This document shows, in pieces, positions 24,199-31,050 of a stretch of 36,828 nt of DNA (its first letter is position 1; each line of letters begins with the position of its first letter). Source of the DNA: Janibacter limosus NBRC 16128 (lineage in GTDB: Bacteria > Actinomycetota > Actinomycetes > Actinomycetales > Dermatophilaceae); contig NZ_BCSS01000036.1 of the NCBI RefSeq assembly GCF_001570985.1, positions 1-36,828 on the forward strand. The letters are read 5' to 3'. Both the position numbers and the translations under genes were made by a program. The notes under the pieces are model-generated. The model had not been told where the DNA came from. It made no database searches and saw only the letters and a program-made list of their open reading frames with translations.

Positions 24199-25671
24199 CT
24201 ACACCAGCAGACCCTCGACCTCGGCGGTGATCGCCGCACCGATCGCTGCGGCGAAGGCCACGGGGTCCTCGTGGGCGGCCGGGGACTCCGGCACGATCAC
24301 ATCGACCAACCCGTCCTCGAGCATCTGCTGCGCGCCCACCCGCTGGCGTGCGGCGAGCAGGGGAGCATGGTCGGTGTCCTTGAAGAGGATGGCGCTCGCA
24401 CCCTCCGGCGGCAGCGGGGAGAGCCACGCATTGCCCGCCGCGACGACCCGACGGGCGGGCAGCAGCGCGAGGGCGCCGCCCCCGGTGCCCTCGCCGAGGA
24501 GCACCGAGACGCTCGGCACGCTCAGTGAGGTCATGTCCGCGATGCACCGGGCGATCTCACCGGCCAGCGCGCCCTCCTCGGCGCGCGGGGAGAGGTCCGC
24601 CCCGGGGGTGTCGATGACGGTGACCAGCGGTAGGCCGAGCTCGCTCGCCATCCGCATGCCGCGTCGTGCCTCACGCAGCGCAGCCGGACCCATCGACTGG
24701 GAGACCTGGTAGCGGCGGTCCTGACCGACGAGCACGCACGCGCGGCCACCGAAGGACGCCAGCGCGAGCATCACGCCCTTGTCGGACTCGCCGAAGCCGG
24801 TGCCGTTGAGCGGGATGACGTCGTCGGCCGCGTGCTTGAGCAGCTCGCGCACTCCCGGTCGGTCTTGGCGTCGCGTCGTCTCGATCGACGACCACAGGGT
24901 GGCGATCTCCTCCTCGCTCGGCTCCGGCCGGGAGACGAAGGGAGTGACCGGCCACGCGGGGTGGTCCGAGGGGTCAGCGGTGCTCCCTTCGGTCGTCGCG
25001 GACAGCAGGGTCAGCGCTCGGGCAGCGATGTCGGCCAGCCCGTCGATCGGGACGATCGCATCGACGATGCCCTTGTCGACGAGGTTCTCCGCCACCTGCA
25101 CGCCGTCGGGGAAGGGCACGCCGTTGACCGTCTCGTAGACGACCGGGCCGAGGAAGCCGATGAGCGCGCCCGGCTCGGCGATCGTCATGTGCCCGAGCGA
25201 GCCCCACGAGGCGAAGACGCCCCCGGTCGTGGGGTGGCGCAGGTAGACGAGGTAGGGCAGGCCTGCCGCCTTGTGCGCGACGACCGCCGCGGAGATGTCG
25301 ACCATCGTCATGAAGGCCGGTGTGCCCTCCTGCATCCGCGTGCCACCGCTGGCGGTCGCCGCAATGAGGGGCAGGCGCTCCGTGGTCGCCCGGCGGATGG
25401 CCGCGACGATCCGTCCGGCGGCCGCACGACCGATCGAGCCACCCAGGAAGCGGAACTCGCCGACGATGAGCGCCACCTCGTGGCCGCGGATGCCGGCCCG
25501 CCCGGTGAGGATCGACTCGTCGGTGCCGGCCCGGTCGGAAGCCTTGGCCATCGTGGCCCGATAGGTCTCGTCCAGACCGGTGAGGTCGAGGGGCTCGTCC
25601 CACGAGACAAAGCTGTCGGGATCGACGACGGTGGTGATGAGCTGCTGGGCACTCGGACGCTGAGGACTCAT
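24199..25671 (-). CDS. acetyl-CoA/acyl-CoA carboxylase carboxyltransferase, fused beta-alpha (AccD3-like)
   Basis: A 490-residue carboxyltransferase, which transfers CO2 from carboxybiotin to an acyl-CoA. The first half resembles AccD: RAGIRGHEVALIVGEFRFLGGSIG, then SGGTRMQEGTPAFM, then GFLGPVVYETV. It lacks the N-terminal zinc finger of AccD. The second half resembles AccA: GRACVLVGQDRRY, then PLVTVIDTPGADLSPRAEE, then LLGEGTGGGALALLPA. This fused order matches mycobacterial AccD3. No biotin carboxylase or BCCP gene is nearby, so it must use a subunit encoded elsewhere. The start ATG 25671 has GAGCAT 6 bases ahead, a weak leaderless pattern. It is divergent from a small membrane protein gene. 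Confidence 0.9.
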   Translation of the reverse strand: MSPQRPSAQQLITTVVDPDSFVSWDEPLDLTGLDETYRATMAKASDRAGTDESILTGRAGIRGHEVALIVGEFRFLGGSIGRAAAGRIVAAIRRATTERLPLIAATASGGTRMQEGTPAFMTMVDISAAVVAHKAAGLPYLVYLRHPTTGGVFASWGSLGHMTIAEPGALIGFLGPVVYETVNGVPFPDGVQVAENLVDKGIVDAIVPIDGLADIAARALTLLSATTEGSTADPSDHPAWPVTPFVSRPEPSEEEIATLWSSIETTRRQDRPGVRELLKHAADDVIPLNGTGFGESDKGVMLALASFGGRACVLVGQDRRYQVSQSMGPAALREARRGMRMASELGLPLVTVIDTPGADLSPRAEEGALAGEIARCIADMTSLSVPSVSVLLGEGTGGGALALLPARRVVAAGNAWLSPLPPEGASAILFKDTDHAPLLAARQRVGAQQMLEDGLVDVIVPESPAAHEDPVAFAAAIGAAITAEVEGLLV

Positions 25672-25700
25672 GCCGTGATGCTCCCACCGCAGCGGCTGGG

Positions 25701-25706
25701 TAACCT
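25701..25706 (+). promoter_or_regulatory. -10 hexamer of a likely leaderless membrane-protein transcript
   Basis: TAACCT ends 6 bases before GTG 25713. Confidence 0.5.
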
Positions 25707-25712
25707 TGCCCG

Positions 25713-26081
25713 GTGCTTGTGCCCCTGACCACCTTCGTGATGATCGCCGTCGGCGTGCTCGGGCTGATGTCCCTGGGTTACCTCGCGATCAACCGGCTCG
25801 TCGACGATGCGCTGCTCCTCGTGACCGCGCTCGTCGAGCTCGGTCTCATCGTGCTGGCGGTCGTGACCGCCGTCGTCCACCGCCAGGTCATCGGCACGGG
25901 GGAGGGTGCGACCATGCTCGCCTACGCCCTCACGCTGCCGATCCTGCCGCCGATCGTCGTCTTCATCGCCCTGAAGGAAAAGACCCGCTGGGCGATGGGC
26001 GTCGTCATCGCCGGCGCCTTCACCGTCGGGGTCATGACCTACCGCATCCTGCAGATCTGGCAGACCAATGGCCCCGCCTGA
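25713..26081 (+). CDS. small four-helix membrane protein, unknown
   Basis: A 122-residue hydrophobic protein with about four membrane segments (roughly 5-27, 35-57, 66-85, 92-112) and no recognised motif. The GTG start at 25713 follows a TAACCT -10 by 6 bases. It overlaps the next gene by 14 bases, so the two membrane proteins are translationally coupled and may form a pair. The length and coupling are the only functional clues. Confidence 0.75.
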   Translation: MLVPLTTFVMIAVGVLGLMSLGYLAINRLVDDALLLVTALVELGLIVLAVVTAVVHRQVIGTGEGATMLAYALTLPILPPIVVFIALKEKTRWAMGVVIAGAFTVGVMTYRILQIWQTNGPA

Positions 26082-26481
26082 GGTCAGCACCGGCACCGGG
26101 CCGGGCCGCATCGTCGTCGCCGTCTACGGCGTCCTCGCGCTCGCCGCGACCGGGCGCTCGATCCTGCAGGCCACCCAGTACTTCGACCGGGCACCGCTGG
26201 CATACGTGCTCTCGGCCCTCGCGGCAGTGATCTACATCATCGCGACCGTTGCCCTGGCGAAGGGGGGAACCTCCGGCGCGCGCATCGCGACCGGGGCGAT
26301 CCTCGTGGAGGCCATCGGCGTGCTGAGCGTCGGGACGCTCTCCTACCTGCAGCCGGACCTGTTCCCGGACAAGACCGTCTGGTCCCACTTCGGGTCCGGC
26401 TACGGCTACCTGCCGCTGGTCCTGCCCTTCGTCGGGCTGTGGTGGATCCACCGCGCACGATCTGGACACTCCGCCCGCTAG
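26068..26481 (+). CDS. small membrane protein, unknown (coupled pair partner)
   Basis: A 137-residue protein with about four membrane segments (about 13-33, 44-64, 71-92, 110-128) and a YLQPDLFPDKTVWSHFGSGYGYLPLVLPF segment, shown here in pieces: DLFPDKTVWSHFG precedes the last helix. Proteins with this TVWS-FG-GYG pattern are common as uncharacterised actinobacterial membrane proteins. The start ATG 26068 lies inside the previous gene. The tail is basic (RARSGHSAR). It stops just before the riboswitch promoter region. Confidence 0.75.
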   Translation: MAPPEVSTGTGPGRIVVAVYGVLALAATGRSILQATQYFDRAPLAYVLSALAAVIYIIATVALAKGGTSGARIATGAILVEAIGVLSVGTLSYLQPDLFPDKTVWSHFGSGYGYLPLVLPFVGLWWIHRARSGHSAR

Positions 26482-26516
26482 GTGAGACAGGGGCTGGTGG
26501 CACGCGGCCGTGTTCC

Positions 26517-26522
26517 TATCAT
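26517..26522 (+). promoter_or_regulatory. -10 hexamer for riboswitch-metY transcript
   Basis: TATCAT lies 6 bases before the 5' strand of the riboswitch P1 stem, so the aptamer would start almost at the 5' end of the RNA. The -35 is weak (TGGTGG, 26495-26500). Confidence 0.45.
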
Positions 26523-26527
26523 CGGGG

Positions 26528-26640
26528 CAGGTCTTGAGCGCCAGCGCACAGCCCCGGCTTGCTGGCCGGCAACCCTCCTCCGCGGTGGGGTGCCCCGGGA
26601 GACGACCTGGTCCGTGGCGCCCGCCACGGTCAAGCGCGCA
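26528..26640 (+). ncRNA. SAM-IV-type S-adenosylmethionine riboswitch
   Basis: P1 is CAGGTC (26528-26533) with GACCTG (26604-26609). Inside are the SAM-I-clan core words GCCCCGGCTTGCTGG and CCGGCAACCCTCC, followed by GCGGTGGGGTGCC. Downstream is the extra hairpin CCGTGGC-GCCC-GCCACGG (26612-26629) that SAM-IV has after P1. This set and its position before metY match the SAM-IV class known from actinobacteria, which bind SAM and lower methionine-pathway expression. No intrinsic terminator follows, so control is probably at ribosome access (AGGAG at 26649-26653). Confidence 0.9.
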
Positions 26641-26660
26641 CCATGCACAGGAGTGAACCC

Positions 26661-27977
26661 ATGACCGACCAGTCCACGTGGAGCTTCGAGACGAAGCAGA
26701 TCCATGCCGGCCAGGCCCCCGACCCGACCACCGGTGCCCGGAACCTGCCGATCTACCAGACGACGTCCTATGTCTTCAAGGACACCGAGCACGCCGCCAA
26801 CCTCTTCGGGCTCAAGGAGCTCGGCAACATCTACACGCGGATCATGAACCCGACCCAGGACGCGGTCGAGCAGAAGATCGCCGCGCTCGAGGGCGGCATC
26901 GGGGCCCTCATGACCGCCTCCGGCATGTCCGCGACCACCCTCGCGCTGATGAACCTCGCCGAGGCCGGTGACCACATCGTCGCCAGCGCCGCGCTCTACG
27001 GCGGCACGGTCAACCTCCTGCAGCACACCCTGCCCAAGTACGGCATCGAGGTCACCCTCGTCGAGGACCCGCACGACATCGAGCAGTGGAAGGCCGCGGT
27101 CAAGCCCAACACCAAGGCCTTCTTCGGCGAGACCATCGGCAACCCCAAGGACGTCGTCCTGGACATCGCCGCCATCGCCGACGCCGCCCACGCCGCCGGT
27201 GTCCCGTTGGTCGTGGACAACACGATCGCCACGCCCTACGTGCTGCGCCCGATCGAGCACGGCGCCGACATCGTCGTGCACGCCGCGACCAAGTTCCTCG
27301 GTGGCCACGGCAACTCGATCGCCGGTGTCATCGTCGACGCCGGGACGTTCGACTACGCCGCCGACCCGGAGAAGTTCCCCAACTACAACGAGCCGGACCC
27401 GGGCTACCACGGCCTGCGCTACGGCCCGGACCTGGGGATCAACGGCGTCATGGGCGCCAACCTCTCCTTCATCCTCAAGGCCCGCGTGCAGCTGCTGCGC
27501 GACCTCGGCCCGGCGATCTCGCCCTTCAACGCCTTCCTCATCGGGCAGGGCATCGAGACCCTCTCGCTACGGATGGACCGCCACCTGGCCAACACCGCCA
27601 CGATCGCCGAGTTCCTCGGTGGGCACGCGCAGGTCGACAAGGTCACCTGGGCCTCCCTGCCGACCAGCGCCAGCTACGACACCGCGCTGAAGTACACGCC
27701 GAAGGGGGCCGGCTCGGTCATCTCCTTCGAGATCTCCGGTGGCCTCGAGGCGGGCAAGAAGTTCGTCGAGGGCCTGACGCTGCACAGCCACCTGGCCAAC
27801 ATCGGTGACGTGCGCTCGCTCGTCATCCACCCCGCGTCGACGACCCACTCGCAGGGTCCGGAGGAGGACCGGCTCGCTGCTGGCGTCACCCCCGGCCTCG
27901 TGCGCCTGTCGGTCGGCCTCGAGGACGTCAAGGACATCATCGCCGACCTCGAGGAGGGCTTCGCCGCCGCGAAGTGA
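26661..27977 (+). CDS. metY: O-acetylhomoserine sulfhydrylase (PLP-dependent)
   Basis: A 438-residue Cys/Met-metabolism PLP enzyme that makes homocysteine (or methionine with methanethiol) from O-acetylhomoserine. The N-terminus [20 protein letters not shown] and [20 protein letters not shown] are typical of Met[15 protein letters not shown] and [10 protein letters not shown] bind phosphate and ring. K211 in [11 protein letters not shown] is the PLP lysine. [11 protein letters not shown], then [11 protein letters not shown] close the C-terminal domain. GCACAGGAG precedes ATG 26661. Expression should fall when SAM is high because of the riboswitch. No metX is in the window downstream; instead a repeat and a strong terminator follow. 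Confidence 0.96.
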   Translation: MTDQSTWSFETKQIHAGQAPDPTTGARNLPIYQTTSYVFKDTEHAANLFGLKELGNIYTRIMNPTQDAVEQKIAALEGGIGALMTASGMSATTLALMNLAEAGDHIVASAALYGGTVNLLQHTLPKYGIEVTLVEDPHDIEQWKAAVKPNTKAFFGETIGNPKDVVLDIAAIADAAHAAGVPLVVDNTIATPYVLRPIEHGADIVVHAATKFLGGHGNSIAGVIVDAGTFDYAADPEKFPNYNEPDPGYHGLRYGPDLGINGVMGANLSFILKARVQLLRDLGPAISPFNAFLIGQGIETLSLRMDRHLANTATIAEFLGGHAQVDKVTWASLPTSASYDTALKYTPKGAGSVISFEISGGLEAGKKFVEGLTLHSHLANIGDVRSLVIHPASTTHSQGPEEDRLAAGVTPGLVRLSVGLEDVKDIIADLEEGFAAAK

Positions 27978-27984
27978 CCAACGC

Positions 27985-28020
27985 TCCCTGAGGAGGTTGC
28001 CCAGCAACCGTCTCGAAGGG
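27985..28020 (-). repeat. REP-like 36-bp palindromic repeat, copy B (inverted)
   Basis: Read on the minus strand it begins CCCTTCGAGACGGTTGC and ends CTCCTCAGGGA, with core stem GGTTGC-TGG-GCAACC. It lies between the metY stop and the terminator. Confidence 0.8.
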
Positions 28021-28022
28021 AC

Positions 28023-28068
28023 CGCTGCTGGGCCTGTGGATATCTCCACGGGCCCAGCAGCGTTTTTT
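28023..28068 (+). terminator. metY terminator (classical, with T-run)
   Basis: An 18-bp stem (28023-28040 with 28045-28062, one wobble) has a TATC loop and is directly followed by six Ts. This is the only textbook Rho-independent terminator in the window. Confidence 0.93.
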
Positions 28069-28070
28069 CA

Positions 28071-28076
28071 TAGCGT
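28071..28076 (+). promoter_or_regulatory. -10 hexamer of a likely leaderless WXG-gene transcript
   Basis: TAGCGT starts 3 bases after the terminator T-run and ends 6 bases before ATG 28083. Confidence 0.5.
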
Positions 28077-28082
28077 TGGGGC

Positions 28083-28388
28083 ATGGGCGGACAACAACGC
28101 ATCTCCATCGACAGCGAGGGCATCGAGGGCCTGGGGCGCCGGCTCTCGACCATCGCCGACTACCTGGAAGAAAAGGCGGCCAAGGCCAACAACGAGGCGG
28201 TGGAGACCTTCGGGTTTCCGAGCTGGGACGGCACCAACGCCTACGAGAGTGCGATCGGTGACTACGAGCTGCGCCGCAAGCAGGTGTGCAAGCAGCTGCG
28301 CGAGCTCGGGAGGCTGGCCAAGGACGCGGGCTCCTGGTACGTGGAGACCGAGGACCTCATCGACGAGCGCAACCGCGGGATCCTCTGA
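28083..28388 (+). CDS. WXG100-like small helical protein
   Basis: A 101-residue, entirely helical protein with W48-D49-G50 in the turn between two predicted helices, the size and layout of WXG100 (ESAT-6-like) proteins. The second helix (YELRRKQVCKQLRELGRLAKDAG) is basic. The C-terminus (YVETEDLIDERNRGIL) holds a Y-V-E-T-E-D stretch that could stand in for the YxxxD/E secretion signal. The stop and the next start overlap in TGATG. No EccC/EccD-type secretion genes are in the window, so this is an orphan pair. The family call is by layout and motif only. Confidence 0.7.
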   Translation: MGGQQRISIDSEGIEGLGRRLSTIADYLEEKAAKANNEAVETFGFPSWDGTNAYESAIGDYELRRKQVCKQLRELGRLAKDAGSWYVETEDLIDERNRGIL

Positions 28389-29635
28389 TGGCCCTCCACG
28401 ACCCGGGGACCATCGAGGAGGGCGACCCCGCGATGATCCGTGCCGAGGCCGACGAGCTGAAGACCGTCGCCGCCAACATCCACACCGTGGCCGAGATGCT
28501 CCGCACCGTCTCGACGAAGGGGGTGTGGGACTCGTGCGCCGGGACGACCTTCGACAACGAGGTCGGCGCGACCCCCGATGACCTCGTGGAGATCGCCAAC
28601 CGACTGGCAGGCACCGAGCGGATCATCCGGCCCTACGCCGACCGGCTCGAGACGAGCCAGACGACGCTGGAGAGGATTCGCATCCGCTACGACGAAAACG
28701 TCGCGACCGCTGAGCGCTGCACGACGAAGCTGGCCACGATGACACCCGAGGATCCGGAGTACCTGACGGTGGACCGCGAGTACCGGGCCGCGAGCAACTC
28801 CCGCGAGATGAACAAGCGCGGTTACCAGCGTGAGGCGGAGGAGGCGAGAGCCGACGAGCAGGCGATGGCCGCCCGCCTGGCCCTGGTGGCGATCGAGCTG
28901 AGCGACCCACGGGCGTACAACGGGTTCGAGAAGTCGAGCTCGGTCGGGACGAGCTCACTGGTCAACAACCCGATCGTGCAGACCACCCCATGGGGCAAGC
29001 CGGTACAGGTCGTGGCCGTCGCCGACCCGGTGGGCAAGCTGGGGCGGCGGATGTTCTACGACGAGGGCAGCTACAAGGACGTCAGCGTGACCACCGTCTT
29101 GGCCGCAGTCGACTTCGTGATCCCATCGAGCGGCAAGGTGAAGGAGAAGAACTTCTTCCGCACGAGCCGCCACGCAGAGAGGCTGAAGGGGATCAGGGCC
29201 GCGGACACGTCGACCAACCCCATCGCCCGCACGCGGATCGTGACGAATGCCAAGAACTCCACCCGGCACCAGGTCGCCAAGGCGAAGGTGAGGGCGGCGG
29301 ACAAGGTCACGGACACCCTGGCGACGAAGTCGGGAGCCCGGCTCGTCGACGACTTCGCGACGGACTGGGCGGCCGTCGCCGGATCCGGCCGGGTCCGCAA
29401 GGGCGGGGTGGCCATCAAGTACTCGATCAAGGCGACCAACCACACCGTCTCGCAGGTCAGCTCGACGAAGGAGCAGGTCGACCGGCTCGGTCGAGCCACC
29501 GAGTCCGGGCCGGACAAGCAGGCCCGGCAGGAGCGCGAGCAGGCCGCCGAGCGTCGACAGGCTTCGGCCCAGCAGCAACGCGATGCAGCGGTCGACGAGC
29601 TGACGACCCGTCCGGTCGCGGGTGCGATCCCGTGA
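28388..29635 (+). CDS. large WXG-type protein, putative type VII substrate, unknown C-terminus
   Basis: A 415-residue protein. Residues about 1-200 are long charged helices. W47 in KGVWDSCAGTTF sits where WXG proteins turn, followed by DNEVGATPDDLVEIANRLAG and a Glu/Arg-rich coiled region to about 185. Residues about 205-330 are a different, Lys/Arg-rich domain (PWGKPVQVVAVADPVGKLGRR, VTTVLAAVDFVIPSSGKVK). Residues 330-415 are basic and Gln/Glu-rich. It is coupled to the small WXG-like gene by TGATG. This resembles LXG/WXG-headed secreted effectors, but I recognise no toxin active site and no immunity gene follows. A structural role is equally possible. Confidence 0.65.
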   Translation: MALHDPGTIEEGDPAMIRAEADELKTVAANIHTVAEMLRTVSTKGVWDSCAGTTFDNEVGATPDDLVEIANRLAGTERIIRPYADRLETSQTTLERIRIRYDENVATAERCTTKLATMTPEDPEYLTVDREYRAASNSREMNKRGYQREAEEARADEQAMAARLALVAIELSDPRAYNGFEKSSSVGTSSLVNNPIVQTTPWGKPVQVVAVADPVGKLGRRMFYDEGSYKDVSVTTVLAAVDFVIPSSGKVKEKNFFRTSRHAERLKGIRAADTSTNPIARTRIVTNAKNSTRHQVAKAKVRAADKVTDTLATKSGARLVDDFATDWAAVAGSGRVRKGGVAIKYSIKATNHTVSQVSSTKEQVDRLGRATESGPDKQARQEREQAAERRQASAQQQRDAAVDELTTRPVAGAIP

Positions 29636-29684
29636 GGGACAAAACTCCGTTGCGGCACCACCGGTCAGGTGCGAGCGTGACGGC

Positions 29685-30947
29685 ATGGCCTCCGACATCC
29701 ACGTCACCCGGATCGACCCCGACGACGACGCGGCCGCCGAGCTCGTCCTCGACCTCGACGAGCTCGTCTGGTCCGCGTCGGGCCGGGTACCACGGGTGGC
29801 TGCGTTGCGCGACACCCCGCGCCGGGCTGGCTTCGTCGCCACCCGGGACGGTGAGCCGGCGGGCATCGCCGGGTCGTGGGATGTCGAGCTGTCCGTCCCC
29901 GCGACGCAGGGGGACGCCTCCCTTCGTCCCGCAGAGGGCCTGACCTGGGTGGGCGTGCATCCCGACCACCGCCGCGCAGGAGTGCTCAGTGCCCTGATGC
30001 GCCACCACCTGCGCTGGACCCGGGAGGAGCAGGGGCGCTCGATCGCCGTGCTCAAGGCGTCCGAGCCGGGGATCTACGGCCGGTTCGGCTACGGGGTCGC
30101 GAGCTCGGAGCTGATGTCGAGCTTCGGCAGGGGGACGAAATTCGCTGCGCCTCAGGCGGTCCGAGGTCTCGCTCGGGCCACCACCCTGAGGACGACGACG
30201 GCGAGCCCGGACCAGGGCGAGCGGTGGCACACACTGGCCCGCGAGTGCGGGAGCACTGGGCCCGGGCACCTCGTGCGCAGTGCCGAGGACAGCCGGCGGC
30301 TCCTCGCCGACACCCCGGAGAGTCGCGGTGAGCGAGAGCCGGCTCGTCTGCTCTGGGCGACCCGTGACGGCCGTGACGTCGGTGTTGCGTACTTCCACCG
30401 CACGCCGACGTGGGATGCCGGCTCAGCCGCGGGCAAGGTGGGGGTCTTCTTCCTCCTGTCAGTGGACGCCGGCGCACGTCTTGCGCTCGCCGAGCGTCTC
30501 GTCGACCTCGACCTGATGGGCAGCACGGAGTACTGGGTCGCCCCGGACGACGTCCTCGCGCTCTGGCAGCCCTCGCTCCGGTCGATGAGCGTGAGCGGTG
30601 TGACCGACAACCTGTGGGTGCGCCTCGTCGACGTGCCGACCGCCGTCGCCGAGCGCGGTCACGCGGTGGACGTCGATGTCGTCGTGCGGGTGCGCGACGA
30701 GATCCTCACCGACCAGGCCGGCACGTGGCGCTGGAGCGCCGGGGGAGGTGTCGGCGAGCTGAGCCGCACCGACGTCGAGCCCGACATCACCCTCGACATC
30801 GGCGACCTCGGCGCGGTCTGGCTCGGCGGGCAGTCGCTCGCCGCCCGGGCAGCCGCCGGCCACGTCACCGGCGATCCCGGTGCCATCGCCCGACTGGACC
30901 TCGCCCTGCGCACCCCGATCGGCCCGGTCGGGACCATCGACTTCTGA
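29685..30947 (+). CDS. Eis-like GNAT N-acetyltransferase
   Basis: A 420-residue protein of the Eis architecture: a GNAT domain (about 1-150), a second degenerate GNAT-like domain (about 160-300) and a C-terminal sterol-carrier-like domain (about 310-420). The acetyl-CoA site is seen at VGVHPDHRRAGVLSALM (about 89-105). YGRFGYG (about 129-135) is typical of the family. The terminal residue is Phe420, whose free carboxylate is the catalytic base in Eis. Eis proteins acetylate aminoglycosides and polyamines at several positions; the substrate here is unknown. ATG 29685 follows TTGCGG-17-GAGCGT, a weak promoter with a 6-base gap to the start. Confidence 0.9.
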   Translation: MASDIHVTRIDPDDDAAAELVLDLDELVWSASGRVPRVAALRDTPRRAGFVATRDGEPAGIAGSWDVELSVPATQGDASLRPAEGLTWVGVHPDHRRAGVLSALMRHHLRWTREEQGRSIAVLKASEPGIYGRFGYGVASSELMSSFGRGTKFAAPQAVRGLARATTLRTTTASPDQGERWHTLARECGSTGPGHLVRSAEDSRRLLADTPESRGEREPARLLWATRDGRDVGVAYFHRTPTWDAGSAAGKVGVFFLLSVDAGARLALAERLVDLDLMGSTEYWVAPDDVLALWQPSLRSMSVSGVTDNLWVRLVDVPTAVAERGHAVDVDVVVRVRDEILTDQAGTWRWSAGGGVGELSRTDVEPDITLDIGDLGAVWLGGQSLAARAAAGHVTGDPGAIARLDLALRTPIGPVGTIDF

Positions 30948-31018
30948 CCCCTCGAGACGGTTGCTGCGCAACCTCCTCGGGGAGCGAGGAGACGGTTGCT
31001 GCGCAACCTCCTCAGGGA
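30948..31018 (+). repeat. REP-like palindromic repeat, tandem copies C and D
   Basis: Copy C (30948-30983) is complete with core GGTTGC-TGC-GCAACC. Copy D (from about 30989 to 31018) has the same core but has lost the first half-arm (CCCTTC). The cores are 35 bases apart. They begin one base after the acetyltransferase stop. An open frame into hrpA runs through them, but they are not part of the protein. Confidence 0.8.
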
Positions 31019-31037
31019 CCGTGATCATGGAGGCACG

Positions 31038-31043
31038 TATCCT
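31038..31043 (+). promoter_or_regulatory. -10 hexamer of a likely leaderless hrpA transcript
   Basis: TATCCT ends 7 bases before ATG 31051. It supports this start over ATG 31027 and over the long upstream extension. Confidence 0.5.
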
Positions 31044-31050
31044 GACCGCC

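Noticed and set aside
30880-31050. N-terminal extension of HrpA by the upstream open frame
   Set aside because: It would run through the acetyltransferase end and two REP-like repeats. The conserved N-terminus and a -10 element point to ATG 31051.
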